Shown: one piece after another, positions 53,606 to 64,000 of the stretch
Position numbering within the stretch: the first letter of the stretch is position 1
How the letters are laid out: each line of letters starts with the position of its first letter
NCBI GenBank assembly: GCA_032716605.1
Contig: CM064523.1
Coordinates: 40,579,526-40,643,525 of the forward strand
Length of the DNA: 64,000 nucleotides
Direction of reading: 5' to 3'
From: Paralithodes platypus
Taxonomy: Eukaryota; Arthropoda; Malacostraca; Decapoda; Lithodidae
The notes under the pieces: generated by a model
Seen by the model: only the letters and a program-made list of their open reading frames with translations
What the model was told of the DNA's origin: nothing
Database searches by the model: none
Program-made: the position numbers and the translations under genes

Positions 53606-56600
53606 GTTTTTTTTTTTTTTTAATGTGAGTGAGGGAGGCAAAAGGCAGAACAGCCTGTAGCGAGTGCCTCCCCCATAGTTGAAAGAGTGACAGGGCCAAA
53701 ATGAAGGGACGTTCGAGCCAAAATGCTGGGACACAACTTAAGTCCTAGAAGGAGGGAAAGACTGATTCTGGAAGAGCGTTCCAGAGCTCAGCTGTTGAAT
53801 AGAAGAAAGTTTGAGAGTAACATTTCACTCTTGGGTTGGAGAGTTGCACAGAGTAGGGGTGGGATTGTGTTGCAAGATGGGTACCACGTGCCCTACGTAG
53901 AGGTGGTATACACTGGGAAAGCTCTGAGGAACACTGATTATTATAGTAGCGATAGAATAGCGAGAGAGATGCAACATTGCGGCAGAGAGAGAGAGATTGC
54001 AGAGAGTTGGTGAGTGGACGGGAGTTAATGATACGAAAGGCCTTCCTTTCTACTTTGTCTAGGAGAGCGGTGTGAGAGGAACCTTCCCACACATGTGAAC
54101 AATACTCAATACAAGGACGCACTGTGCCCCTGTACAGAGCAGGTACCTGTGCAGGGGTAAAGAATCCCTGAGGCAGTTGAGCACACCCAGCTTCTGGGAG
54201 GCTGCCTTAGCAAGACTGGTAATATGGTCCTTCCAAATGAAAGCAGAAGAAAAAGAGACACCAAGAATATTGAAAGATGAAGGATTGATTTTTGTATTGT
54301 TGAAGAATAAGGGATAGTCCGCTGGGAGTTCCAGCCGGGTAGATATATGGAGAAATTGGGTTTTGGAAGCACTAAAGGTAACAAGGTTTTCTCTGCCCCA
54401 ATTGGAAATAGTAGTTAGATCAGAATTTAAGCGTTCTATGGCATCATTACGTTTGTCTTTGAGGGATTGCTGGCTGGGGCGTTCTGGAAAACTGATTGAG
54501 TAGTGTAAGGTTGAGTCATCTGTGAATGAATGGATTGGACTTGAGGTACAGTTGAGAAGATCATTTATGATAATTAGAAAGAGAATTTGAGATAGGACAG
54601 AGCCCTGAGGAATACCGGAGTTGATGGGGTGAGGAAGTGAGAGATGGCCATCCACAACCGCAGCTATGGAACGGCCGGAAAGGAAATTAGAGACAAAGGC
54701 ACAGATGGTGGGATAGAAACCGTAAGAGCAAAGAGGGTAGTTTAGAAATTAAAGATTTGTGCCAGACTCTATCGAAGGCTTTCGATATATCTAGTGCAAT
54801 AGAAAAAGTCTCACCGAAGTCCCGAAAGGAGGATAACAAAGAGTTATTAGGATATGAAAGAAGATCACCAGTAGAGCGACCTATAAGGAAGCTATACTGG
54901 CGATCTGAGAGCAGATTATGAGAAGAGAAATGCTTATGAAGCAAGAATAGTTTCAAAAACTTTAGAAATACAAGAGATGAGAGCAATTGGACGATAGTTG
55001 GAGGATTGAGAGCGGTCACCCTTCTTTGAGACAGGTTGAATGAGAGCAAACATTCATCATGAAGGGAATACTTTAGAGGCTAGACAGAGACAAAAGAGTT
55101 TGCCTAGGCAGGGAGTCAGCACGGAAGCACAGTTTTTTAATACAATAGGAGGAACACTGTCCGGACCGTACGCCTTCTTAGTATTTAGCCCAGAGAGGGT
55201 AGAAAGTACATATTTAGAAGAGATTAGGATATTAGACATAAGTAGGAGAGAGGAGGGTGGAGAGGGAGAAATAGCACCGGAATCATCTAAGGTGGAGTTT
55301 CTAGCAAATGTTTGAGCAAAGAGTTTAGCTTTGTCAGAGGAAGAAGTGATGGTTGTGCCATCAGAGTGGGAAAGGGGAGGGAAAGACGAGGAAGAGGAAT
55401 TGTTGGAGAGGTTTTTGGCTAGATGCCAGAAAGCTTGGGAAGAGCTAGAGTTGGATAGTTCAGTGCATTTATTATTGATGAAAGAGTGTTTCGCAAGTCG
55501 AAGAACAGATTTGGCTTGATTCTGGCCAATAACATAGGAAGAATGAGAGTCTTGAGTTTTAAGGCGTCGGTATCCTTTGAATGCTTCCTCCTTATTGCGG
55601 ACAGCAGTAGAACAGGTGTGAGTAAACCAAGATTTTTTTGCATTAGTCTGAGAGAAAGAGAATGGAATGTATGCTTCCATGCCCGATAAGATTTCCTCGA
55701 TAATTCGTTCAGCACTCTCCGAGGGTCCCAGGCCACGGAAGCAGAAATAATTCCATGGGAACCAAAGAAGTACTGCCGGAGAGCCTCCCAATCGGCAGCG
55801 CCAAATTGCCACCAGCGCCACCGGCTAGGAGGATCGGGTGGCCGTACTGGAGAGATAGGACAGGTGACAGCGATAAGTTGATGGTCGGAGGAGCCCAAAG
55901 GAGAGAAAAATTCAGCAGTATAAGTAGAAGGGTTAGAAGTTAGAAACAAGTCAAGAATGTTGGGCCGATCTCCGAGGCGATCCGGGATACAGGTGGGTTG
56001 CTGAAATAACTGCTCTAGGTAATTTAGGATAGAAAAGACGTAGGCTTGTTCACCAGGTTGGTCAGTAGTGTGAGAGGAGGGCCATTGGCGGTGGTGAACG
56101 CTGAAATATTCTAAGATGGAGATTTCTGAGAAAGGAGAAATGGATAGAATGTGTTCCACTGTAGAGTTTAGATAGTCACAGAATTTGGGAAAGTCAGTAG
56201 AATTAGGGAAAAGATAGACAGCACAGAAATAATTAGTAAGGGAATGACAGGAAAGTTTGAGCCATAAAGTTGAGAATTCAGAGGAGTCAATATCGGGAAC
56301 ACGAGAGCAAGTGAGTTTGTTGTGCACATATGCACAACATCGGCCTTTGGCTTTGAAACTAGGATAGAGAAAGTAGGAGGATACAGAGAAGGGGCTGCTG
56401 GAAGTTGCTACAGACACCTGAATTTCGGTGAGGAAAAGAGGATCAGGTTTATAGGAGGAGAGATGGTGTTCAACAGAGTGAAAATTAGAGGAAAGTCCTC
56501 GAATGTTGCAAAATTTAATAGAAAGAGTACCAGGCCGAGGTCCAGGTAATTTTGTGGGGCCGTCAGGGGAAGGTCGGGCAGGTGTGGGGGTATTTATGGT

Positions 56601-56640
56601 CCCCCCCCCCCCCCCCTCCCTTGGGGACTCCGAGGCTTAG
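53606..56640 (-). mobile_element. Jockey-type LINE, nearly full ORF2, poly(A) tail (minus strand)
   Basis: 3' end: a run of Ts at ~53606-53621 on the plus strand, i.e. poly(A). On the minus strand from the right: endonuclease with [13 protein letters not shown] (~56520), decayed FSVHHRQW where FGDFNxHH is expected (~56110) and [10 protein letters not shown] (~55900); linker; RT fingers with YGPDSVPPIVLKN (~55160), palm with ALDISKAFDRVWHKSL (~54790), SGIPQGSVLSQILF (~54610), FTDD (54515-54526) in place of YADD, and a C-terminal tail with RPCIEYCSHVWEG (~54115). At least four frame changes. A C-rich run near 56600 marks the 5' side. Confidence 0.85.
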
Positions 56641-57071
56641 CTAAACTTCATAATTTTGTTCAATTTTGGTGTTGAAGAATGAAGTGTGGTGTTCATGTTT
56701 AGTGTAGGTAGTGAAGTGGATAGGAGGAGGAGGTGTTTATGAGAGCTAGCTGGATTACTCGCAGTGTAAATGAGGCACAAAAAAAATCAGTAAGAGAGGC
56801 CAAGCAAATGAAACAGGAGTTCCAGCGACTTTATCACATGCCTATAGCCTCACCTGGGTCTAGCCCTGATCGATTGGAGCCTACAATCTCCCCACTGTGT
56901 GTATGTGCTTGTGTATGTGTGTGCGAGAGTGTGTGTGTGTGTGTGTGTGTGTGCGTGTATATGTGCGTGTGATGGTAGTTTTTACCCATGCAATAGTTTA
57001 TTTTATTAACGACATTGGTTGAACTAGATGTCATACAATACTAATAGTATTTGGTAAGGTTTTGAGTTTGG
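56641..57071. other. Spacer with a (GT)n microsatellite
   Basis: GTGTGTGTATGTGCTTGTGT-type repeat at ~56895-56970; a small open frame (56733-56972) is mostly this repeat. Nothing else recognised. Confidence 0.5.
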
Positions 57072-57508
57072 TGTGGAAGGAGGAAACTGAAGGTGAACGT
57101 CAATAAAACGAAAGTAATGGTGTGTAATAGGGGTGATCGTAGGGTGAATCTAGATGTGAGGCTGGATGGGAAAATATTAAAACAAGTACAGTAGAGTGTT
57201 TTAAATATCTAGGAGGAACGATAAGCAGCAGGAGTGGAGGTATGGAATTGGAGTTAAAGAGAGAGTGTGTGAAGGAAGGAAGGTTTTTGGAGCAATGGGA
57301 AGTATGTAGAAGACGAGAAATCTCGGAATGAAAGTAAAATGTGCAATGTATCAAGGAATTGTTGTGTCAACAGTGATGTATGGGGATGAGACATGGGCTC
57401 TGAAGGAAAATGAGAGAAGAAAGCTGGATGTGATGGAGATGAGCTGCTTGAGCAGTATTTGTGGAGTTACTCGTAGAGACAGATTGAGGAATGAATACAG
57501 GATGTAGT
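57072..57508 (+). pseudogene. RTE-clade LINE RT fragment (plus strand)
   Basis: In mixed frames: RKLKVNVNKTKVMV (~57080), FKYLGGTISS (~57205), CAMYQGIVVSTVMYGDETWAL (~57345, shown in two parts by frame), ERRKLDVMEMSCLSSICGVT (~57410) and RRDRLRNEY. This is the C-terminal region after the RT palm in RTE-type LINEs. It stops abruptly where the Jockey-type fragment begins (57509). Dead fragment. Confidence 0.75.
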
Positions 57509-58640
57509 ATACACTGGGAAAGCTCTGAGGAACACTGATTATTATAGTAGCGATAGAATAGCGAGAGAGATGCAACATTGCAGCGAAGAGAGAGAGATTG
57601 CAGAGAGTTGGTGAATGGACAGGAGTTAATGATACGAAAGGCCTTCCTTTCAATTTTGTCTAGGAGAGCGGTGTGAGAGGAACCCTCCCACACATGTGAA
57701 CAATGCTCAATACAAGGATGCACTATGTCCCTGTACAGAGCAAGAAGCTGTGCAGGGGAAAAGAACCCCCTAAGGCGGTTGAGCACACCCGGCTTCTGGG
57801 AGGCTGCCTTAGCAAGACTGGTAATATGGTCCTTCCAACTGAGAGCAGACGAAAAAGAGACACCAAGAATATTGAGAGAAGATGAAGGATTAATTTTTGT
57901 ATTGTTGAAGAATAAGGGATAGTCCGCAGGGAATTCCTGGCGGGTATATAGATGGAGAAATTGGGTTTTGGAAGCATTAAAGGTAACAAGGTTTTCTCTG
58001 CCCCAATTGGAGATAGTAGTTAGATCAGAATTAAAGTGTTCTATGGCTTCATTCCGTTTGTCGTTGAGGAATTGCTGGCTTGGGCGTTCTGAAAAACTAA
58101 TGGAGTAGTGTAAGGTTGAGTCGTCTGCGTATGAATGGATGGGGATTGAGGTACAGTTGAGAAGATCATTTATAAAATTTAGAAAGAAAATAGGAGATAG
58201 GACAGAGCCCTGAGGAACACCAGAGTTTATAGGGTGAGGAAGTGAGCGATGGCCGTCCACAACCGCAGCTATGGAACGGACGGAGAAGAAATTAAAGACA
58301 AAGGCACAGATGGAGGGATAGAAACCGAAGGAGGGTAGTTTAGAAATTAAAGATTTGTGCCAGACTCTATCGAAGGCTTTCGATATGTCTAGTGCAATAG
58401 AAAAAGTCTCACCGAAGTCCCGAAAGGAGGATGACCAGGAGTTAGTAAGATATGAAAGAAGATCACCAGTAGAGCGACCCTTAAGGAAGCCATACTGGCG
58501 ATCTTAGAGCTGATTATGAGAAGAGAAATGCTTAAGAAATTTGGAAGCAAGAATAGTTTCAAAAGCTTTAGAAATACAAGAGATGAGAGCAATTGGACGA
58601 TAGTTGGAGGGTTGAGAGCGGTCACCCTTCTTTGGGACAG
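57509..58640 (-). mobile_element. Second Jockey-type LINE copy, RT only (minus strand)
   Basis: Same family as 53606-56640. On the minus strand: RT fingers/palm from ~58620, palm ALDISKAFDRVWHKSLISKL (~58385), SGVPQGSVLSPIFF (~58220), intact YADD (58120-58131), then RPIHPCIEHCSHVWEG-like C-terminal sequence (~57690). It lacks the 3' end found in the sister copy (cut at 57509) and everything upstream of ~58640, so both ends are truncated. Confidence 0.85.
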
Positions 58641-58734
58641 GTCATCTTCTGGATGACTTCACCAGTTCAGAGTGGGCCAGCAAATCATCTCTATTCTCTC
58701 CGTTCCATCTACCACTCGGTGACCATCTTGAACA
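58641..58734. other. Short unassigned spacer
   Basis: Lies between the truncated Jockey-type LINE and the tail of the next LINE; nothing recognised. Confidence 0.4.
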
Positions 58735-61700
58735 AAGGAGTACAAAGGAGTACAAAGGAAATCAAGCAACAACAGATCTAGTGACCATTCAAGGCTGCTT
58801 GTCCTCCAAAACACTGAGGATTAAGTGTCCAAACAGTGGTTTAGAGTGGGTAAGGGAACATTGGAAAGGGAACTACTGACCTGGATCTAATGTCCGTGGC
58901 AGGACTAGGAAGTTAGTAGGGGATTTATGGGTTAGTACCTGAGGGGAGGATAAAATAAAGTTATTCATTTACAAACGCAGTCAGTCGCGGGTTTGATGTG
59001 AGATATTTGTCTAGGCGGAGTTTAAATGAATGAACGGTGCTGCAGTCTATAACGTCTCGGGGAATCCCATTCCACAAGTTGACAACTCGATTGAAGAAGA
59101 AATTCTTAGATTCGTGTGAGTTAAAAGATTTACCAATAATTTTGCAACCGTTTCCCCGCGTGTAATTAGATTGGTCGATAGTGAAGTACTTACTACAGTT
59201 CATATTGTCGAAGCCTTTGATGATTTTGAACACTTGAATTAAGTCACCTCTTAATCTGCGCTGGGTTAAAGGAAATAGATTTAATTCTCTAAGACGCTCT
59301 TCGTATGGTTTGTTCTTTAGGCTAGGTATCATTTTGGTAACTCTACGTTGAACTCGTTCTAGCTTGTTTATGTCTTTTTGGTAATAAGGGCACCAGCATT
59401 GAACGCAGTATTCCAGAAGAGGGCGGACTAAGGAATTGTAAAGGGTTAGGATAACGTCTTTGGATTTATGCTCAAATGACCTGCCTATAAAGCCAATTAT
59501 TTTGTTTGCCTTCTTAATAACTTCTGAACATTGTTGACTCGGTTTTAGGTTACTCGATATTGTTACTCCCAGATCGGTTTCTATGTTTACATTCTTAAGC
59601 TGAGTGCCATTCATCGAATAGTTTGCTTTCTCATTTAGGTATCCGATATGTAGTACTTTACATTTATCCGCATTGAAACTCATTTGCCAAATTTGGGCCC
59701 AAAGTGACAATTTATCTAGATTGTGTTGCATATCGTCAACTTGTTCTTTTGAGAGTACGCTATTTGCAATTTTTGTATCGTCAGCAAATTTTGAGATTGT
59801 ACAGGTGAGACCCTCATCTATGTCGATGTAAATTAGAAAGAGAATTGGTCCTAGTACCGATCCCTGGGGTACCCCGCTACTTACATTGGTCCATTTAGAT
59901 GCCTTACTGTTTATGACTACTCTTTGCTTTCTGTCGCTGAGCCAATTTTCTATCCATTTCAACACACCGTCTTGTATTCCATGCGCTTTTAGTTTTAGCA
60001 GTAAACGTTTGTGGGGAACTTTGTCAAAGGCCTTTTGAAAATCAAGGTATTACTCTCATCGTAGAGGTTGAGGATATCGTGGAAGAAGTCTAAGAGGTTT
60101 GTTAAACAGGAACGTTTTTACGGAAGCCGTGTTGAGTATCTTTAAGTATGTTATTTTCCTCTAAGTGATTTACGAGTCTGTCTCTTATGACCGTTTCTAG
60201 CATTTTACATACAACTGAGGTTAAGCTAATTGGACGATAGTTACTGGGTAGGGATTTGCTGCCTTTTTTGAATATCGGTGTTACGTTGGCTATCTTCCAC
60301 TGATCGGGCATAGTTCCAGACTGCAAGGATTTATTGAATAGTAATGTCAGTGGTTTGGAGAGCTCATCCTTAGCTTCCTTTAGAACTCTAGGCGAGATTG
60401 TATCAGGTCCAGGCGTTTTATTTACCTTGAGTTTATCTAAACAATTCAACACTTCTCTCTCTGTAACGGTGATATTGCTTAGAACATCTGAATTATCAAT
60501 CTAAATCGGCGATGGTGTAGGGATATCACTGAGGTCTTCTGTTGTAAAAACTGATGCAAAGAAGGAATTGAGGGCATTACTAATTTGTACTTCGTCTTTG
60601 GTGTATTCTCCATTTTTATCGACTAACGGTCCAACAGTTGAAGTAACTACTTTTTTCTTTCTGATATAACTATGGAATTCTTTCGGGTTTGTTTTACTTT
60701 GATTCGCAATATGTAACTCTAGGGTCTTTTTACTTTGCTTAATTAACTTTTTGGCTTTGCGTCGTAGCTCTACAAATTTCACCCGTTCTTCGTAATTTTG
60801 TGAGGATTTTAATCTATCATTAGCAATTTTTTTAGCAAGCAGGCAGTTTGAAATATCTTTATTCCACCATTTGGGCTTATTATTATGGCCTGGACGCCGT
60901 ATTTTCGATGGTATGCAGTCTTGCACTACTTTTAGGTAAGTGGCTTCGAATAACTTCCAAGATGTATTTATGTCGTTATTGTTAATTAAAAAGCTCCAGT
61001 CAGTTTCTTTAAACATAGCTCTAAGTTTATGAAAGTTTGCTTTCTTGAAATTAGCGACTTTTTCGATGCTACTATTTGGTTCGTTACTAGTAAAGTTTAA
61101 AGTGAAAGTTATCGTACGATGGTCGCTGTTACTGAATTCATCACCAACATTCAAATTCTCTATTAATTCTTCTTTTGTTGCAAGTACAATGTCAAGAACG
61201 TTATTACCACGGGTCGGTGTTCGAACAAATTGATAAAGCGAACTCTCTTGCAAGTTCGTATACAAGTCATGTCAAGAGTGTGAAGTAAGAGTATCGACCC
61301 ACTTGGTCACAGGTAAATTAAAGTCGCCAAAAATTACGGTATCTTGTGAGTTACTTACATCTGATATTTGTTCGTAAATTTCTCGGTCAGTTTGCACTGG
61401 AGGTCTGTATATTAACGCAAGTATTATTTTTGTACTTTTATTATTCTTTATTAGCACAAAAGATGTGTCGACGTTCACAATTTGAGGTTTTGACAAGAGG
61501 GTAGGGTTAAGACTTTCTTTGATATAAAGTAAAACACCACCTCCATTTCGATTTATTCGGCTTTTCTCAAACATTACATAACCGGGAAGTGCTAAAAAGT
61601 CTCTATCTTCTGTATTGAGCCAAGATTCTGTTATGCCAATCACATCATAATTTTCTGTAAACACTAGCTCCTCTAAATCTGAAAATTTATTGCGTATGCT

Positions 61701-61853
61701 ACGAGCGTTTGCATAGAAAACCTTTAAATTTATTATTTTAGAACTCACGGAACGGTCTTTAATAATATTGTTGGTTCTTGTCGGATCTACATGTATGTTT
61801 ATGGCTGTCCTCGGTCCTCGCTGTCTTCGGTCCTTATCGCTGGTGTATATCAA
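58735..61853 (-). pseudogene. CR1-like LINE, near full-length ORF2 (minus strand)
   Basis: Tail: short CTTTGTACTC-type repeats (58735-58760). Endonuclease: VFYANARSIRNKF (~61715), ITESWLN, FGDFNLPVTKW (~61320), SNSDHRTITF (~61130). Linker with YIRKKKVV and ALNSFFASVFTTE (~60590). RT: NKTPGPDTISPRVLKEA (~60420), NYRPISLTSVV (~60245), LDFQKAFDKVPH (~60035), SGVPQGSVLGPILFLIYI (~59870), FADD (59777-59788), thumb and tail to 58961. Breaks: TGA at ~61266, TAG at ~60499, a frameshift near 60120 (poly-A stretch in RKN) and a small deletion near 60045. C-terminal 334 codons are open. Closest relatives in the window are the LINEs at 33332-36115 and 1-3035. Confidence 0.9.
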
Positions 61854-62437
61854 CCAGCTTGGCTTAAGGTATGTAGGCCAGCGATGTTTCTGCAGGCATC
61901 AGGATACTGGAGGTGTATCTGAGCCGGGGTGGGTGGTTGTACTAGCTTCTTGGTTGTCTGGGTTGTGGTGGTACAAGGTTATGGGAACTCCGGAACAGAC
62001 TTTGTTGTTTCCCCAAGAGTGCAAAAGTGAGGTTCAGAGTTGCTATGGCTAAGCGCTACTAAGTGTGTTCCCCGCACGTGCCTGGACCCACCTCCTTATA
62101 TACCCCTCCCTCACAGCTGGGCGCTCTGTGATTGGTCGACCCCCCGCCGGGAGGAGTTTGGCTAGCCCGCTCGCTTTGAGTCTGTCTCTCCTTCCTCTCT
62201 TGCTCCATTCTATCCTCGAAATATTCCCCTGGAAGCCTGTTGGAGATATCCTTTAGTGGCTGACAGGAGTGAGAAGGTTGCACCATGGTAATAGGACATC
62301 TACGACCAGGATAAAATATGTGTGAAAAGACTGAGAGCGAAGTTACTGGCGAGGATGAGGAAGGACGAACAGCTTGCTTAAATCGCTGCATCACAGGAAG
62401 CTCCTGATTGGCTGAGAGCGAGGGTGTGGCAGTGTTT
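61854..62437 (-). promoter_or_regulatory. Probable LTR/promoter region of gypsy element M (minus strand)
   Basis: On the minus strand, TATATAAGG (62095-62103) with CCAAT boxes upstream (AGCCAATCAG ~62410, ACCAATCACAG ~62132) look like a pol II promoter. Just before it, a purine-rich GGTAAAAAGGCAAAAGGTAA (~62460-62440) followed by TGAGAGAAAC could be a PPT/LTR start near 62437. No second LTR is in the window, and where the LTR ends and LINE K's 5' sequence starts is unclear. Confidence 0.45.
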
Positions 62438-62440
62438 CTC

Positions 62441-62797
62441 TCAGGGCCTTTTTACCTTTTGCCTTTTTACCCGAATGAATCCCGTCTCCTGATTGGCTGA
62501 CGTAATTACTCTTTTACCATCCCCTTCTTGAATAAGGCGAGCATCTGATCCCCTTAATACTTCTCCTTTAAAGTTGTTATGGTCTTTTTGCCATTTCATC
62601 ATTCCACTGTGCTGTAGTAGACACTGGTGGAGTTGAATAGCTGGGATTTGGTTACCTACAGCTGTCTTGGTGAAGAGGATCTGACCAAGTTGACTGAGGT
62701 GTTTCATTGTATGTACTGTCCACACTCTCTTACCCTTTCCGTCGACCACTGCTATGAGACGACAGAGCCTATACTGGGGGTCGCTTGGTTGAGGCAT
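62441..62797 (-). CDS. Small unidentified ORF of element M (118 aa)
   Basis: ATG 62797 (context caccATG) to 62441 on the minus strand. A basic, soluble-looking protein (IAVVDGKGKRVWTVHTMKHL, a Gln/His-rich middle, and a Lys/Arg-rich end). No membrane segment, signal peptide or known domain seen. It lies ~100 bp after the integrase frame and immediately before the candidate PPT, where gypsy elements may have an extra ORF. The last codons overlap the purine tract, as in element B. Function unknown. Confidence 0.4.
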   Translation of the reverse strand: MPQPSDPQYRLCRLIAVVDGKGKRVWTVHTMKHLSQLGQILFTKTAVGNQIPAIQLHQCLLQHSGMMKWQKDHNNFKGEVLRGSDARLIQEGDGKRVITSANQETGFIRVKRQKVKRP

Positions 62798-62898
62798 GGT
62801 GCCTTTCAACTGACTCTGACACACCTCAGACGTTATAATTATACCCGGGTCCGGGTACCTGATTGGTGAACGGCTTATCCTACCACTATGCGTGATTA

Positions 62899-64000
62899 TT
62901 ACGCTGGAGTCACTTGGTTTAAAGTACTTAGTTTACTATGGTTAAGTAAATCAGTTATTGGGCCTTCAGGTGATTTAATTACTTCTGTCGACTGATATCC
63001 ATTTTTACTTTTAGGTTTATTAAATGCCCCATTTTCTGGTATCACATCGACTAATTCTTCCTCCTCGCTACTCTGAGTGTCATTCAAATCTCCATCAGTA
63101 AATGAAACTTCGCTTGCTCGATCTGTAGATTTAACCGACTCTCTGGTTTCGCTCTCCCAGTCGGTCGTGTTTTCCTCCGTTCCTTCCCATTCTTCAAATT
63201 CTGATTCGGAATATAACCCTGCTTTTCTCCTACTAACTACAGGATGGCCAGAATAGGGAAGTTCCCATCTGGTTATTTCGCCGCAAAGAATTTTCCGGGC
63301 CAGGAAGGGTTGATACTCGTGCGTAGTCTCCGCCAAACATTCTGGCTGTCCCTCACTTTTTTCTGTACTACTCCATTCACTCATCTCTGGCAGTAGAACT
63401 TCCTTGTATTGCTTAGTAAGGCGGATATGCGTGGCAGAGACAATATCACCATCATGTAAATAATAGACCTGGTAGGGTCCATTAATCTCAACAACTCGGA
63501 AAGGGCCCTCGTATTTAGCTTCTAATTTACCTGTTCGAGTGGGGTCATGTCTTTTTACTAGAATGTACTCCCCTTGGTGATAATGATTGATCAGAGTAGG
63601 TTTCTTGGGTTGCTGTTGCGTTATCTGGGTATGAATTTGCTGACGTCTTTCCCCTTGACCTTTGAGGTATTTTTCCGGTCGAGAATAGGTGGTGTGGTTG
63701 GTAGCGTAAGGTAGAAGTCGTTCCCGGGGTAACTTAGGTGTAACACCGAATATTATCTAATAAGGGGAATTAGGGGAATATCCTTTAGTTCTGCAAACTG
63801 TAGTATTAATTCCCCAAATCATTTCTGATTATAGTTCTGGCCATTCTCTGCTTATCTCTTCCCCTTGTGATCTCAGATTGGCTCTTACACAACTCCCTAG
63901 TAACCTATAATACCTCTCGCATACAGCGTTTTCCTATGGTCAATACGGGGAGGTATGCCGAATCTGGTAACCCAAGGTATCCCCCAAATGTTGCCAAATC
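62899..64000 (-). pseudogene. Integrase C-terminal half with acidic tail, gypsy element M
   Basis: Enters from the right edge. On the minus strand: NAVCERYYRLLGSCVRANLR (catalytic Glu region, ~63920) amid stops, then an open frame from ~63740 with RPEKYLKGQGERRQQ, GEYILVKRHDPTRTGKLEAK (~63570), YEGPFRVVEINGPYQVYYL and THIRLTKQYKEV, the SH3-like integrase end. The frame continues for ~160 residues of acidic tail (ESEFEEWEGTEENTTDWESE, EEEELVDVIPE) to a stop at 62899. Catalytic Asp residues are outside the window or lost; stops near 63950, 63830 and 63760 make it dead. Confidence 0.75.

Noticed and set aside
56733..56972. 79-codon ORF
   Set aside because: Its second half is a GT microsatellite; no domain.

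Overview
This window looks like eukaryotic, almost certainly arthropod, repeat DNA. The mix of CR1/Jockey-type LINEs, a BEL/Pao element, Ty3/gypsy elements of several lineages, PIF/Harbinger, TTAA-flanked MITEs, a Helitron and a tRNA-derived SINE fits a large decapod-crustacean-type genome; that assignment is inference. I find no host gene, rRNA gene, CRISPR array or bacterial operon. Almost everything can be explained as mobile elements inserted into one another, plus minisatellites. Many apparent open frames rely on non-ATG starts or are antisense to LINEs.

Layout. 1-3035: an old minus-strand LINE split by a younger plus-strand copy of the same family (279-2094). 3058-4027: a 46-bp minisatellite split by a short Helitron (3542-4013). 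4028-8210: remnant of a long-LTR Ty3/gypsy element (A: LTR, gag, protease debris). 8790-10735: minus-strand LINE. 11233-11457: TTAA MITE. 11657-33231: a very large Ty3/gypsy element (B) with ~3.7-kb LTRs; its 5' LTR holds a complete, young BEL/Pao element (12016-19375) with GATGT target duplications, and its 3' LTR shows the same site empty. The 3' LTR runs into a 100-N gap.

33332-36115: minus-strand LINE interrupted by SINE copies and by an 18-bp minisatellite. 36627-53553: a set of nested elements. The outer unit F has PIF/Harbinger-like ends and a transposase fragment. It contains an autonomous-type PIF/Harbinger transposon (E, 36925-43216) with an apparently intact spliced transposase and a Myb/SANT-MADF partner gene, a Gmr1-like gypsy element (D, 44048-52614) whose reverse transcriptase has been deleted, and a MITE (G). 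D in turn carries a MITE (H) in its 5' LTR only.

53606-62000: minus-strand Jockey-type and CR1-type LINEs with an RTE-clade fragment between them. 62000-64000: minus-strand 3' part of another gypsy element (M: integrase end with an acidic tail, a small unidentified ORF, and a CCAAT/TATA promoter that is probably its LTR).

The relative order of insertions can be read directly: B before BEL; D before H; F before E, D and G; old LINE before new LINE; minisatellite before Helitron. The most interesting items are element B (giant LTRs, a frame running through the polypurine tract into U3, a duplicated proline-rich block in pol), the RT-less Gmr1-like element D, and the near-complete Harbinger E.
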